DNA of 12,674 nucleotides. Origin: Marine Group II euryarchaeote MED-G33 (GTDB taxonomy: Archaea; Thermoplasmatota; Poseidoniia; Poseidoniales; Thalassarchaeaceae). Shown here piece by piece: positions 1 to 5,893 of this stretch (within the stretch, counting starts at the first letter, position 1; each line of letters starts with the position of its first letter). Under the pieces are notes generated by a model, which made no database searches, had not been told where the DNA came from, and worked only from the letters and a program-made list of their open reading frames with translations. Location of the stretch: assembly GCA_949538655.1 (NCBI GenBank), contig CATISE010000031.1, forward strand, positions 1-12,674. Direction: 5' to 3'. Both the position numbers and the translations under genes were made by a program.

Positions 1-73
1 GGTCGAGCATCATAGCAGCCATGCTGGTCAACAGAATCACAACAAGCAGGGCCCAAAGTGCGTCTTTATTCAT
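1..73 (-). CDS. N-terminus of a secreted or membrane-anchored protein (cut by window edge)
   Basis: Reading leftward from an ATG at 73, the frame stays open to the window edge and gives 24 codons. The peptide starts M-N-K-D-A-L-W and continues as a hydrophobic stretch (ALLVVILLTSMAAMM) ending in L-D. This has the shape of a signal peptide or signal anchor: a short charged N-terminus with one Lys, then about 16 apolar residues. Nothing can be said of the mature protein. No strong Shine-Dalgarno is visible; a weak GGAAG lies about 12 bases upstream. It is followed on the same strand, after a gap, by nothing else in the window, so its operon context is unknown. Confidence 0.55.
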   Translation of the reverse strand, partial: MNKDALWALLVVILLTSMAAMMLD

Positions 74-246
74 AGAAAATCGACTTCCAATGTGAGAAAT
101 GGATTCAGAAAACCCACTTCTACAGTCTAATGGCAGGATTCGCTTCGTATTTAGTAAAGAGCAAGGGCTGTGCGTTCAAAGGTCACTTTGAAAAAATATC
201 CTAAATCAGCAGAAATGAGCACAGTTGGCCGACGTTCTGTCTTCAA
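74..246. other. Intergenic region upstream of the edge gene
   Basis: No gene is supported here. It separates the stop of the three-helix membrane protein (247) from the start of the edge gene (73). On the minus strand an AT-rich stretch at about 148-159 reads TTTACTAAATAC and could be a TATA element for the edge gene, implying a leader of about 55 bases. This is weak evidence. Confidence 0.4.
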
Positions 247-597
247 TCAGGCCGGAGAGCCATTGAATGTTGTAAACATTAACAAATAGAATAACGGGAA
301 AATGAAAGATAGGAGATGAATCCCAACAACATAAGACGTAAGCGTCCCATTTTTGTATCGTTGCCAGGTGAGTAAGACAAGATAAACAGTGTAAATTGGT
401 AAGAGGATTACGAGACACATCCCACTATAGATGAAAATATAATATCCACCGAAACCACCTGATCCTAATGAGGCAAGAAACATCAGGAAAAAGGAAAATG
501 GAACATACCATAATGCAATCTTCGGTATTGGAGTAATGTCCAGTGGGGCTCCGTTTTCTTTTTCAGTTGGAATTGATTCTAATTCCTTTTCGGGCAT
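247..597 (-). CDS. Small three-helix membrane protein, unknown function
   Basis: This 116-residue protein is not recognised. The N-terminus (1-26) is polar and acidic (MPEKELESIPTEKENG). Three apolar segments follow at about 27-44, 51-76 and 88-108, with a glycine-rich turn (GSGGFGG) near 45-51 and a basic loop (WQRYKNG) near 78-84. The protein should therefore sit in the cytoplasmic membrane. A TTG eight codons upstream (621) would give 124 residues. I prefer the ATG at 597 because an AT-rich AGTAATTG element (619-626, minus strand) lies about 26 bases before it and no Shine-Dalgarno favours the TTG. The neighbouring zinc-ribbon protein also has a membrane helix, so the two could act together, but this is only suggested by proximity. 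Confidence 0.6.
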   Translation of the reverse strand: MPEKELESIPTEKENGAPLDITPIPKIALWYVPFSFFLMFLASLGSGGFGGYYIFIYSGMCLVILLPIYTVYLVLLTWQRYKNGTLTSYVVGIHLLSFIFPLFYLLMFTTFNGSPA

Positions 598-640
598 GAA
601 ATGGCTATGAAGTGAATGCAATTACTCTTTTCGGGCATGA
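586..640. repeat. 14-base direct repeat at the start of the membrane-protein gene
   Basis: CTTTTCGGGCATGA occurs at 586-599 and again at 627-640, 41 bases apart. On the minus strand each copy reads ATG CCC GAA AAG, that is Met-Pro-Glu-Lys. The copy at 597 is the chosen start of the membrane protein. The copy at 638 is out of frame with it and opens a 19-codon reading frame ending at 579. The repeat looks like a short duplication of the translation start. Confidence 0.7.
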
Positions 641-689
641 TTGTGTCTATTGTGAACTTTTCACACACTGCTATCCCAAGACATGTATC

Positions 690-757
690 CAAGGGACTCC
701 CTTGAATATGTATACGACTACAACGGTACCCATTCAACATGTGGTTTGCCAACCACA
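690..757. other. Two short hairpins at the 3' end of the zinc-ribbon gene
   Basis: Two perfect inverted repeats lie at the end of the zinc-ribbon gene. One is TGTGGTT-TGCC-AACCACA (740-757), overlapping its last codons. The other is CAAGGG-ACT-CCCTTG (690-704), just past its stop. Neither is followed by a clear T-run on the minus strand, so calling them a terminator is tentative. They could equally mark RNA processing or a 3' structure between the zinc-ribbon gene and the membrane-protein gene. The rest of 598-733 shows nothing recognisable. Confidence 0.35.
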
Positions 758-1015
758 AGACATTGCATTTCCAAAACCCATGACTATCCAAAGTAAAATC
801 AAACCGACAATGATGAAGCCCCCAATCAAAACCGCAGGTGGTACAAAGTAGCGCAGATCAGATACAGAGAAGTCTGCGGCTGGTTTAATTTCAATGCTGC
901 TAGATTCTTGTTCCCATAGAAATTCTTCTTCACAATATGGGCATTCAAACAATCCAAACTCATCACCGTCTAATTCAATGTCCTCATCACAATGGGGACA
1001 CTCAATTTCGACCAC
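734..1015 (-). CDS. Zinc-ribbon protein with one transmembrane helix
   Basis: This 93-residue protein has two CxxC pairs (C6-P-H-C9 and C25-P-Y-C28) separated by an acidic stretch, a typical zinc ribbon. An acidic linker follows, then one membrane helix at about 57-79 (FVPPAVLIGGFIIVGLILLW). The ribbon is probably cytoplasmic. The frame is open upstream to a candidate at 1123, but that extension overlaps the 3' end of the kinase gene. I place the start at the GTG at 1015: it puts the CxxC at the very N-terminus, as is common for these proteins, lies 14 bases after the kinase stop, and has GGTGA (1020-1024) just upstream. Function is unknown; zinc ribbons mediate nucleic-acid or protein contacts. 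Confidence 0.65.
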   Translation of the reverse strand: MVEIECPHCDEDIELDGDEFGLFECPYCEEEFLWEQESSSIEIKPAADFSVSDLRYFVPPAVLIGGFIIVGLILLWIVMGFGNAMSCGWQTTC

Positions 1016-1029
1016 GGAGTCACCAACAA

Positions 1030-1653
1030 TCAACGTCTTTGTGCAGCATACCAAGCTTCGTTCAACCATTGTCGAACCATGCCCAGACCGTCTTGGTGTA
1101 ATCGTGAATCTACCACTTTCCATTCAGCACCTGAACCTCTTTCCTCGATGGCCCTTTGAATGGAACGAATGCGGTCAAACCCGATTCGATATCGCTCAGC
1201 ACCTCTCCAAGTGTTTGCTTCCCGTTCTTCGATTCTCTTGCGGTGGGTATCTTCATCTTCGATTTTGACGACAACGCCAACCGCTGCTCCACCCGCAGCC
1301 TCCCAAGCACCAATCAATTTCCGAGAGGGGATGATGTGGACGCCTTCGACCACCAGGTCAACACCTTGGCGACGAGCTCGTTCAACAACCGCTTCAATTC
1401 CGGGTTGGACGACTTTTGCAGCATCCTCCCAATCAGTTGCAGGATCTCCTACATCTCCACGGCCATACGATGATCGATTCAAAGCAGGATCAGGTGAATC
1501 TCCGATTGCACGCATGACTTCCCTGATGGTATCTGATGAAGCGATTCTTGCCATACCCAATTCATGAGCGACAGCCTTTGCCAGAGTTGTCTTTCCAGCA
1601 CCCGTCGCACCCGAAATCAGTACGAGACGGGGCCTACTGTCACCCTCGGCCAT
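1030..1653 (-). CDS. P-loop kinase of the 2-phosphoglycerate kinase family
   Basis: This 207-residue protein has a Walker A motif at residues 15-22 (GATGAGKT). A segment near residue 37 (SSDTIREVMR) and a later V-V-E-G-V-H-I-I-P block match the archaeal 2-phosphoglycerate kinase family (COG2074). Members make 2,3-diphosphoglycerate from 2-phosphoglycerate and ATP; related proteins act on other small substrates. The N-terminal ATP-cone domain of the methanogen enzyme is missing, so the substrate is uncertain. I chose ATG 1653 over GTG 1659 because AAGGA at 1663-1667 sits 9 bases before it. The gene follows the aldehyde dehydrogenase by 42 bases and precedes the zinc-ribbon gene by 14, so the three are probably co-transcribed. 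Confidence 0.65.
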   Translation of the reverse strand: MAEGDSRPRLVLISGATGAGKTTLAKAVAHELGMARIASSDTIREVMRAIGDSPDPALNRSSYGRGDVGDPATDWEDAAKVVQPGIEAVVERARRQGVDLVVEGVHIIPSRKLIGAWEAAGGAAVGVVVKIEDEDTHRKRIEEREANTWRGAERYRIGFDRIRSIQRAIEERGSGAEWKVVDSRLHQDGLGMVRQWLNEAWYAAQRR

Positions 1654-1695
1654 ATTCACTCATCCTTAGAGGGGGTTCTTCACCGTGGCGCTGAA

Positions 1696-3138
1696 TTATT
1701 CCACTGGGCGTTGAATGGATTTGGTTTCGAGGAATTCCTCAAGTCCATGTACACCCAATTCCCGTCCATTGCCAGACATCTTGTATCCGCCAAAGGGTGC
1801 ACTGATGTTGAATGGTCCACCATTGATCGATACCTGGCCGGTTTGCATGCCTCTTGCAAATCGCATGGCGCGGTCAACATCTGCCGACCAGACACCACCT
1901 GAAAGGCCGTAGATTGAATCGTTGGCCAAAGCGAGTGCTTCTTCTTCTGTTTCATAGGTTGCAATCACGAGAACAGGTCCGAAAATTTCCTCTTGCCAAA
2001 TGGTCATGTCAGGTGTGACACTTGCAAATACGGTTGGTTTGACATAGAATCCAGTTTCCAATCCATCGGGCATCCCCATCCCACCAGATATGAGTTCGGC
2101 CCCTTCGTCAATGCCTGACTGAATGAATTCTGAAACGCTTGCTTGCTGCCGTGCGCTGACCATGGGGCCACATCTTGTACTCTCATCCAATGGATCACCA
2201 GCAGTGTAGCGAGCGATTCGACCGGCAATGACCTCACAGACTTCATCATTCATGGATTCAGGAATAATCAATCTTGTAAGAGCCGAGCATGTTTGCCCAG
2301 AATTCTGGTAACATGCTCCAATGGCCATCTTGCCCACCAACTGTGGATCTGTATCGTCGAGAGCAACATTTGCACTCTTGCCACCCAATTCAAGGGTTAC
2401 CCGCTTTACAGTGGGTGCCGCTGCTTGACTGACTCGAACTCCCGCTCCGGTTGAACCGGTGAATGATACCATGTCTACATCAGGGTGGCTTGACATGTAT
2501 TCTCCTACATCTGAGCCATGTCCGCTAATCAGATTGAATACTCCATCAGGCAAGTCCATTTGATCGATGAGATCAGCCAATAGGAATGCATTGAGCGGTG
2601 CTTCCTTACTGGGTTTCAGTACCATGGTACACCCGGCTGCAAGTGCAGGGGCGACCTTTCCAATGATTTGGTGTAGGGGGAAGTTCCATGGGGTAATGAA
2701 TGCACAAACACCAATCGGCTCTTTGACGATAAGTGAATTGCGAACTTCTTTCTCCCATTCAAAACTCTCTAGAATTTTCGCGTAAGAACGAGCGACTACA
2801 CGAGGAGTACCAACCATGGCCATGCGGCTGTATCCAATTGGTGTCCCAACCTCTGCAGTGATGACCTGCGCCAATTCCTCGGTATTTTCTTTGATTGCTG
2901 ACGACAGTTGATTCAACACTGCAATTCGATCTTCGATGGAAGTTGCACTCCAGGCTGGGAATGCCTTCCGGGCAGCGGTTACTGCAGCATCCACATCTGA
3001 TTGGCTACCCACTGGTACGGAACCAATGATTTCTTCAGTTGCTGGGTTGACAACTTCAATCGAACCTTCACCAGTGGCTTGGACCCATTTACCGTTGATG
3101 TACAGAGAATCGCGTCGCATCATGTATGGCCGATTCAT
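1696..3138 (-). CDS. NAD(P)-dependent aldehyde dehydrogenase
   Basis: This 480-residue enzyme is the usual length for the ALDH superfamily and would oxidise an aldehyde to the acid. Visible landmarks are Asn152 in TPWNF, Lys175 in LKPS, the cofactor motif FTGSTG at 226-231, the general base Glu250 in LELGG, the catalytic Cys284 in NSGQTCS, and Glu384 in EEIFGP. The frame runs open upstream across the divergent gene, but the domain begins at the ATG at 3138, which has GGTGAT (3148-3153) 9 bases upstream. In the context of the BoxB-like and crotonase genes it may oxidise a CoA-linked semialdehyde, the role of BoxD or of the ALDH half of PaaZ. There is no fused hydratase domain. The substrate is inferred from context only. 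Confidence 0.9.
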   Translation of the reverse strand: MNRPYMMRRDSLYINGKWVQATGEGSIEVVNPATEEIIGSVPVGSQSDVDAAVTAARKAFPAWSATSIEDRIAVLNQLSSAIKENTEELAQVITAEVGTPIGYSRMAMVGTPRVVARSYAKILESFEWEKEVRNSLIVKEPIGVCAFITPWNFPLHQIIGKVAPALAAGCTMVLKPSKEAPLNAFLLADLIDQMDLPDGVFNLISGHGSDVGEYMSSHPDVDMVSFTGSTGAGVRVSQAAAPTVKRVTLELGGKSANVALDDTDPQLVGKMAIGACYQNSGQTCSALTRLIIPESMNDEVCEVIAGRIARYTAGDPLDESTRCGPMVSARQQASVSEFIQSGIDEGAELISGGMGMPDGLETGFYVKPTVFASVTPDMTIWQEEIFGPVLVIATYETEEEALALANDSIYGLSGGVWSADVDRAMRFARGMQTGQVSINGGPFNISAPFGGYKMSGNGRELGVHGLEEFLETKSIQRPVE

Positions 3139-3191
3139 TCGCAACTTATCACCTTCATGCAATTCAATACTGAGGACCTCGACCGGTCGAC
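3139..3191. promoter_or_regulatory. 53-base divergent promoter with shared AT-rich box
   Basis: Only 53 bases separate the starts of the aldehyde dehydrogenase (minus, 3138) and the PaaG-like gene (plus, 3192). One AT-rich block, AATTCAATAC (3161-3170), is centred about 26 bases from the plus start and 28 from the minus start, the spacing expected for an archaeal TATA box with transcription starting near the ATG. It may serve both directions. On the minus side a GGTGAT Shine-Dalgarno also lies between box and ATG, so that gene need not be leaderless. Confidence 0.4.
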
Positions 3192-3208
3192 ATGGTCCTA
3201 GAGGTCGA
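3173..3208. promoter_or_regulatory. Nested inverted repeat over the PaaG-like start codon (candidate operator)
   Basis: TCGACCGGTCGA (3179-3190) is a perfect 12-base palindrome ending two bases before the ATG at 3192. It is flanked by AGGACC (3173-3178) and its complement GGTCCT (3194-3199), so the whole can fold into one stem with the start codon in or beside a 3-base bulge. GGTCGA recurs at 3203-3208, 18 bases after the first copy. The arrangement fits a repressor site on the divergent promoter or an RNA hairpin hiding the start. No binding protein is encoded nearby. Confidence 0.4.
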
Positions 3209-3971
3209 GCGCCGAGACTCCGTGGCAGTTGTGACAATCTCTGCAGAAGCAGCACGCAATGCTTTCGACAGCGATTCAATGAATGAAATTTCAACGACAT
3301 TGAATGGTTTGATGGATGATTCTGACATCCGTGGAATCGTCCTAACGGGTACTGGTCGATTCTTTTGTGCAGGGGCAGATATTGATGAATTCCAGCGTAG
3401 TATCGACGATGGCCGAATTGGCCCACTGGTCGACAATCTAACCAGTATTTTGCACCCTCTACAAATCCGTATGCGTACAGATCCAACCATTCTCGTGGCC
3501 GCAATCAATGGTGCTGCAGCAGGTGGCGGCCTCGGCCTAGCATTGGCTTGTGATGCCCGAATCGCCGCGCCCGAAGCCAAGCTGGCAGCGGCTTTTTTCA
3601 AATTGGGTCTTTCTCCAGATGGTGGTTCGACCTGGTTGCTTCCTCGACTCGTCGGCAATCAAACCGCTCGTCAATTTTTCTTTAATGATGAAACATGGAC
3701 TGGCACAGAGGCTCTGGAGAAAGGAGCGGTGGACAAGGTCACCCCATTGGATGAACTGGTTGACGATGCCGCACAAATGGCTGCAGATTGGGGTCGATGG
3801 TCCCATCTCAGTCGAAGCGGAACCAAACAGTTGCTAGACGCATCCACTTCGACCTTTTTCCAAACTCAATTGGAATTTGAGCAAGCGCTGATTATTGCAG
3901 CCAGCCAAACTGATGAATTTGCAGAAGGTGTGGCCGCCTTCTTAGAGAAGAGAGAACCCACGTTTGATTGA
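3192..3971 (+). CDS. PaaG-like enoyl-CoA isomerase (crotonase family)
   Basis: This 259-residue crotonase-fold enzyme acts on a CoA thioester. The oxyanion-hole segments are visible at FFCAGADI (57-64) and AAAGGGLG (108-115). Both glutamates used by true enoyl-CoA hydratases are replaced: Gly near 115 and Phe near 135. Asp143 in SPDGGSTWLLPR is kept. This is the pattern of PaaG, the 1,2-epoxyphenylacetyl-CoA isomerase, whose matching block is KLGLIPDCGGTWLLPR. I therefore read it as an isomerase. The start is the first ATG; a palindrome overlaps it. The SixA-like gene follows after 8 bases. With a BoxB-like epoxidase 2 kb away, isomerising a ring epoxide or a double bond in the ring-cleavage product is plausible. 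Confidence 0.75.
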   Translation: MVLEVERRDSVAVVTISAEAARNAFDSDSMNEISTTLNGLMDDSDIRGIVLTGTGRFFCAGADIDEFQRSIDDGRIGPLVDNLTSILHPLQIRMRTDPTILVAAINGAAAGGGLGLALACDARIAAPEAKLAAAFFKLGLSPDGGSTWLLPRLVGNQTARQFFFNDETWTGTEALEKGAVDKVTPLDELVDDAAQMAADWGRWSHLSRSGTKQLLDASTSTFFQTQLEFEQALIIAASQTDEFAEGVAAFLEKREPTFD

Positions 3972-3979
3972 GGGATTCA

Positions 3980-4429
3980 ATGCCTACTCGGTTGATTGTA
4001 ATGCGTCATGCAACCAGTGGTTGGGAATCCCCACAACAAGCAGACCACGATCGAGTTCTCACCGAAGAAGGACGTGAAGAAACTCCGAGGATGGCGCAGG
4101 CATTGGTTCAGTTGGGCTGGATTCCAGACCATTCATTCGTATCTAGTTCCGCACGTACGCGTGAGACACATTCGCTTTTGATGGAAATGTCATCAGAAAT
4201 CCGACCTGAAATATATCGTGCCGATATAGAAACACTGTTACAGATAATCGGAAAAATCCCGACAAATCAAACAACGCTTGTCTTGGGTCACAATCCAGGT
4301 TGTGAGTTATTGGTTGCGGATTTGAGTGGTGAATTTCACTCGATGCCACCCGCAACCTGTGCGTTATTTTTGCAAGAGGAAGATGGCTGGAAATTAGAGA
4401 CTGTTTTGAGAACCAGTGAACTGAACTAA
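3980..4429 (+). CDS. SixA-like histidine phosphatase
   Basis: This 149-residue protein belongs to the histidine phosphatase (phosphoglycerate mutase-like) superfamily. The catalytic His10 lies in VMRHATSGW, an RHA variant of the usual RHG. An Arg lies in SSSARTRET near residues 56-63, and the second catalytic His104 in VLGHNPGCELL. Its length and layout match SixA, which dephosphorylates phosphohistidine in signalling proteins; small-molecule phosphatases share the fold. ATG 3980 is preferred to TTG 3968 because GAGGG (3970-3974), straddling the stop of the PaaG-like gene, lies 5 bases upstream. The two genes are surely co-transcribed. The stop overlaps the convergent dehydrogenase gene by 4 bases. 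No histidine kinase is nearby, so the target is unknown. Confidence 0.75.
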   Translation: MPTRLIVMRHATSGWESPQQADHDRVLTEEGREETPRMAQALVQLGWIPDHSFVSSSARTRETHSLLMEMSSEIRPEIYRADIETLLQIIGKIPTNQTTLVLGHNPGCELLVADLSGEFHSMPPATCALFLQEEDGWKLETVLRTSELN

Positions 4430-5307
4430 TACTCGCGTTCTACTTTCTCACCTGACGACCAGTCATAGATGCCGATTTCCGTTTTCTTCCCAAGTTCTCC
4501 AGCTTCTACCAACTGGTTCAGTAACGGGTGGGGTCTGTATGATTCATCGTCAAATGCTTCAGCCAAATTATTGAGGATGTCCCTTCGCACATCCAATCCA
4601 ACCAAATCCGAAAGTTCCAGTGGGCCCATTGGGTGTTTGTACCCAAGTCGCATCGCGGTGTCAATATCTGTTGCTGATGCCACCCCATCAGCCAGCATTC
4701 GAATGGCTTCATTGCCCAGGACTACACCCAGCCGGCTGGTTGCAAAACCAGGGACATCATTGACTAGAATGCAAGATTTCCCCATTGTTTCTCCAATCTC
4801 TTGTGCAAGTTCAATGGTTGATTCAGATACGTGTTCATGCCGAACCAGTTCGAGTAATTTCATGATTGGAACTGGATTAAAGAAATGCATCCCAATGACC
4901 ATTTCTGGTCGACTTGTTACCTCTGCGATGTCGGAAATTTTCAATCCTGATGTGTTCGTTCCAAGAATAGCGTTAGGGGATGCCAATTGATCGAGTTGAA
5001 CAAAAATTTCTTTCTTCAATTCAAGAATTTCAGGGACTGCTTCGATGACCAAGTCCACATCCTGGACCGCTTCGGAGAAATCAGAAACAGCAGACAACTT
5101 AGATGCCCAATCAGATTTTTGTTCCACAGTCGTCTTTCCTCTGGCGATACCTTTGTCCCAAAACGCATCGATTCGATTCATACCAGCCTCTAGCCCATTT
5201 GGAAATGCATCGTAAAGTCGAGTCTCCCAGCCGGCTTGTGCACAAATTTGAGCGATGCCAGCCCCCATTGTCCCCGCTCCGATTACGGCAACGGTTTGGA
5301 TGGGCAG
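4426..5307 (-). CDS. 3-hydroxyacyl-CoA dehydrogenase (3-hydroxybutyryl-CoA type)
   Basis: This 293-residue enzyme would oxidise an L-3-hydroxyacyl-CoA to the 3-ketoacyl-CoA with NAD. It has the Rossmann motif G10-A-G-T-M-G15, an acidic Asp33 at the end of the second strand, the catalytic His141 in GMHFFNPVP, Glu153 in LLELV and the NDVPGFATSR linker to the C-terminal domain. The first ATG (5268) would cut the Rossmann fold in half. The frame upstream has no ATG, GTG or TTG, but a CTG at 5307 restores the strand (P-I-Q-T-V-A-V-I-G) and has GGAGG at 5315-5319, 7 bases before it. I therefore propose a CTG start. The gene begins 2 bases after the 189-residue unknown gene and is the last of the BoxB cluster. 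Confidence 0.85.
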   Translation of the reverse strand: MPIQTVAVIGAGTMGAGIAQICAQAGWETRLYDAFPNGLEAGMNRIDAFWDKGIARGKTTVEQKSDWASKLSAVSDFSEAVQDVDLVIEAVPEILELKKEIFVQLDQLASPNAILGTNTSGLKISDIAEVTSRPEMVIGMHFFNPVPIMKLLELVRHEHVSESTIELAQEIGETMGKSCILVNDVPGFATSRLGVVLGNEAIRMLADGVASATDIDTAMRLGYKHPMGPLELSDLVGLDVRRDILNNLAEAFDDESYRPHPLLNQLVEAGELGKKTEIGIYDWSSGEKVEREY

Positions 5308-5309
5308 GC

Positions 5310-5879
5310 CTATTCCTCCCGGCCATATGCTGCGAGTGCTGATTGGAACAGTCGCTGTCGCGGAACATCATGTTCCATGAATGAGTAGAACGGGGCTAAT
5401 TTTTTGAGCAATTCAATCGAAGCCGCATAAGCACCATACTTGAATGGACAAGCATCCTGAGTATTGGGTATATCAAATCCTAATTTTGCCAATCCCTTTC
5501 GAGTATCTTCATCCCAAATCGCATATGTGTGCTTGGTAAAATGCAGATATGCAGAAAGTCGAACCACATCACATCGTGCTTCTTCGGTTAGGCTCTCAAT
5601 CAGAAGTGTGTCTGGGAATCTAACCGCATAGAGGAATAGGAGAACTTCACGTTCGGTATCACTTTTCCATTCACGGGGCCCAAATCCCATCCACTCATCG
5701 ATCAAATTGAGAGTCTGGCTAGAATAAGGTCGGCAAATCCGATACAATAACTCCTCATATCCATCTGAATCCTGAGATTCTGAATGGTGGTGAGAGTTGA
5801 ATAGTTCCGGTACCCTTTCAAAGAACGGTACGAGAGCCTCCCGATTCACATTCATGAGTCCGTAGGCGAGCATAGTCAT
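5310..5879 (-). CDS. Unrecognised 189-residue protein between the BoxB-like and dehydrogenase genes
   Basis: I do not recognise this protein. It appears mostly helical and soluble, with no signal peptide or membrane segment. It has a His-rich patch (NSHHHSES) near 28-35, a central LSAYLHFTKHTYAIWDED block near 108-125 and a C-terminal CPFKYGAYAASIELL near 144-158. The L-H-F...I-W-D pattern recalls uncharacterised proteins with an S-K-x-L-H-F-x-x-P-x-x-x-P-I-W-D motif, but this likeness is from memory and weak. ATG 5879 has AAAGGGG (5888-5894) 8 bases upstream. It lies 14 bases after the epoxidase stop and 2 bases before the dehydrogenase CTG, so it is locked into the operon. It could be an accessory subunit, regulator or ring-opening enzyme; the sequence does not decide. 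Confidence 0.7.
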   Translation of the reverse strand: MTMLAYGLMNVNREALVPFFERVPELFNSHHHSESQDSDGYEELLYRICRPYSSQTLNLIDEWMGFGPREWKSDTEREVLLFLYAVRFPDTLLIESLTEEARCDVVRLSAYLHFTKHTYAIWDEDTRKGLAKLGFDIPNTQDACPFKYGAYAASIELLKKLAPFYSFMEHDVPRQRLFQSALAAYGREE

Positions 5880-5893
5880 GCATTCAACCCCTT

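Noticed and set aside
1016..1123. 36-codon N-terminal extension of the zinc-ribbon protein
   Set aside because: It overlaps the kinase gene, adds no domain, and the GTG at 1015 with GGTGA upstream explains the gene better.
3139..3504. Upstream 122-codon extension of the aldehyde dehydrogenase frame
   Set aside because: It runs antisense through the PaaG-like gene, has no ALDH similarity, and a well-placed Shine-Dalgarno marks the start at 3138.
3164..3658. 164-codon minus-strand frame opposite the PaaG-like gene
   Set aside because: It is the antisense shadow of a well-supported crotonase; its composition (Ser, Arg, Pro-rich) is typical of such shadows.
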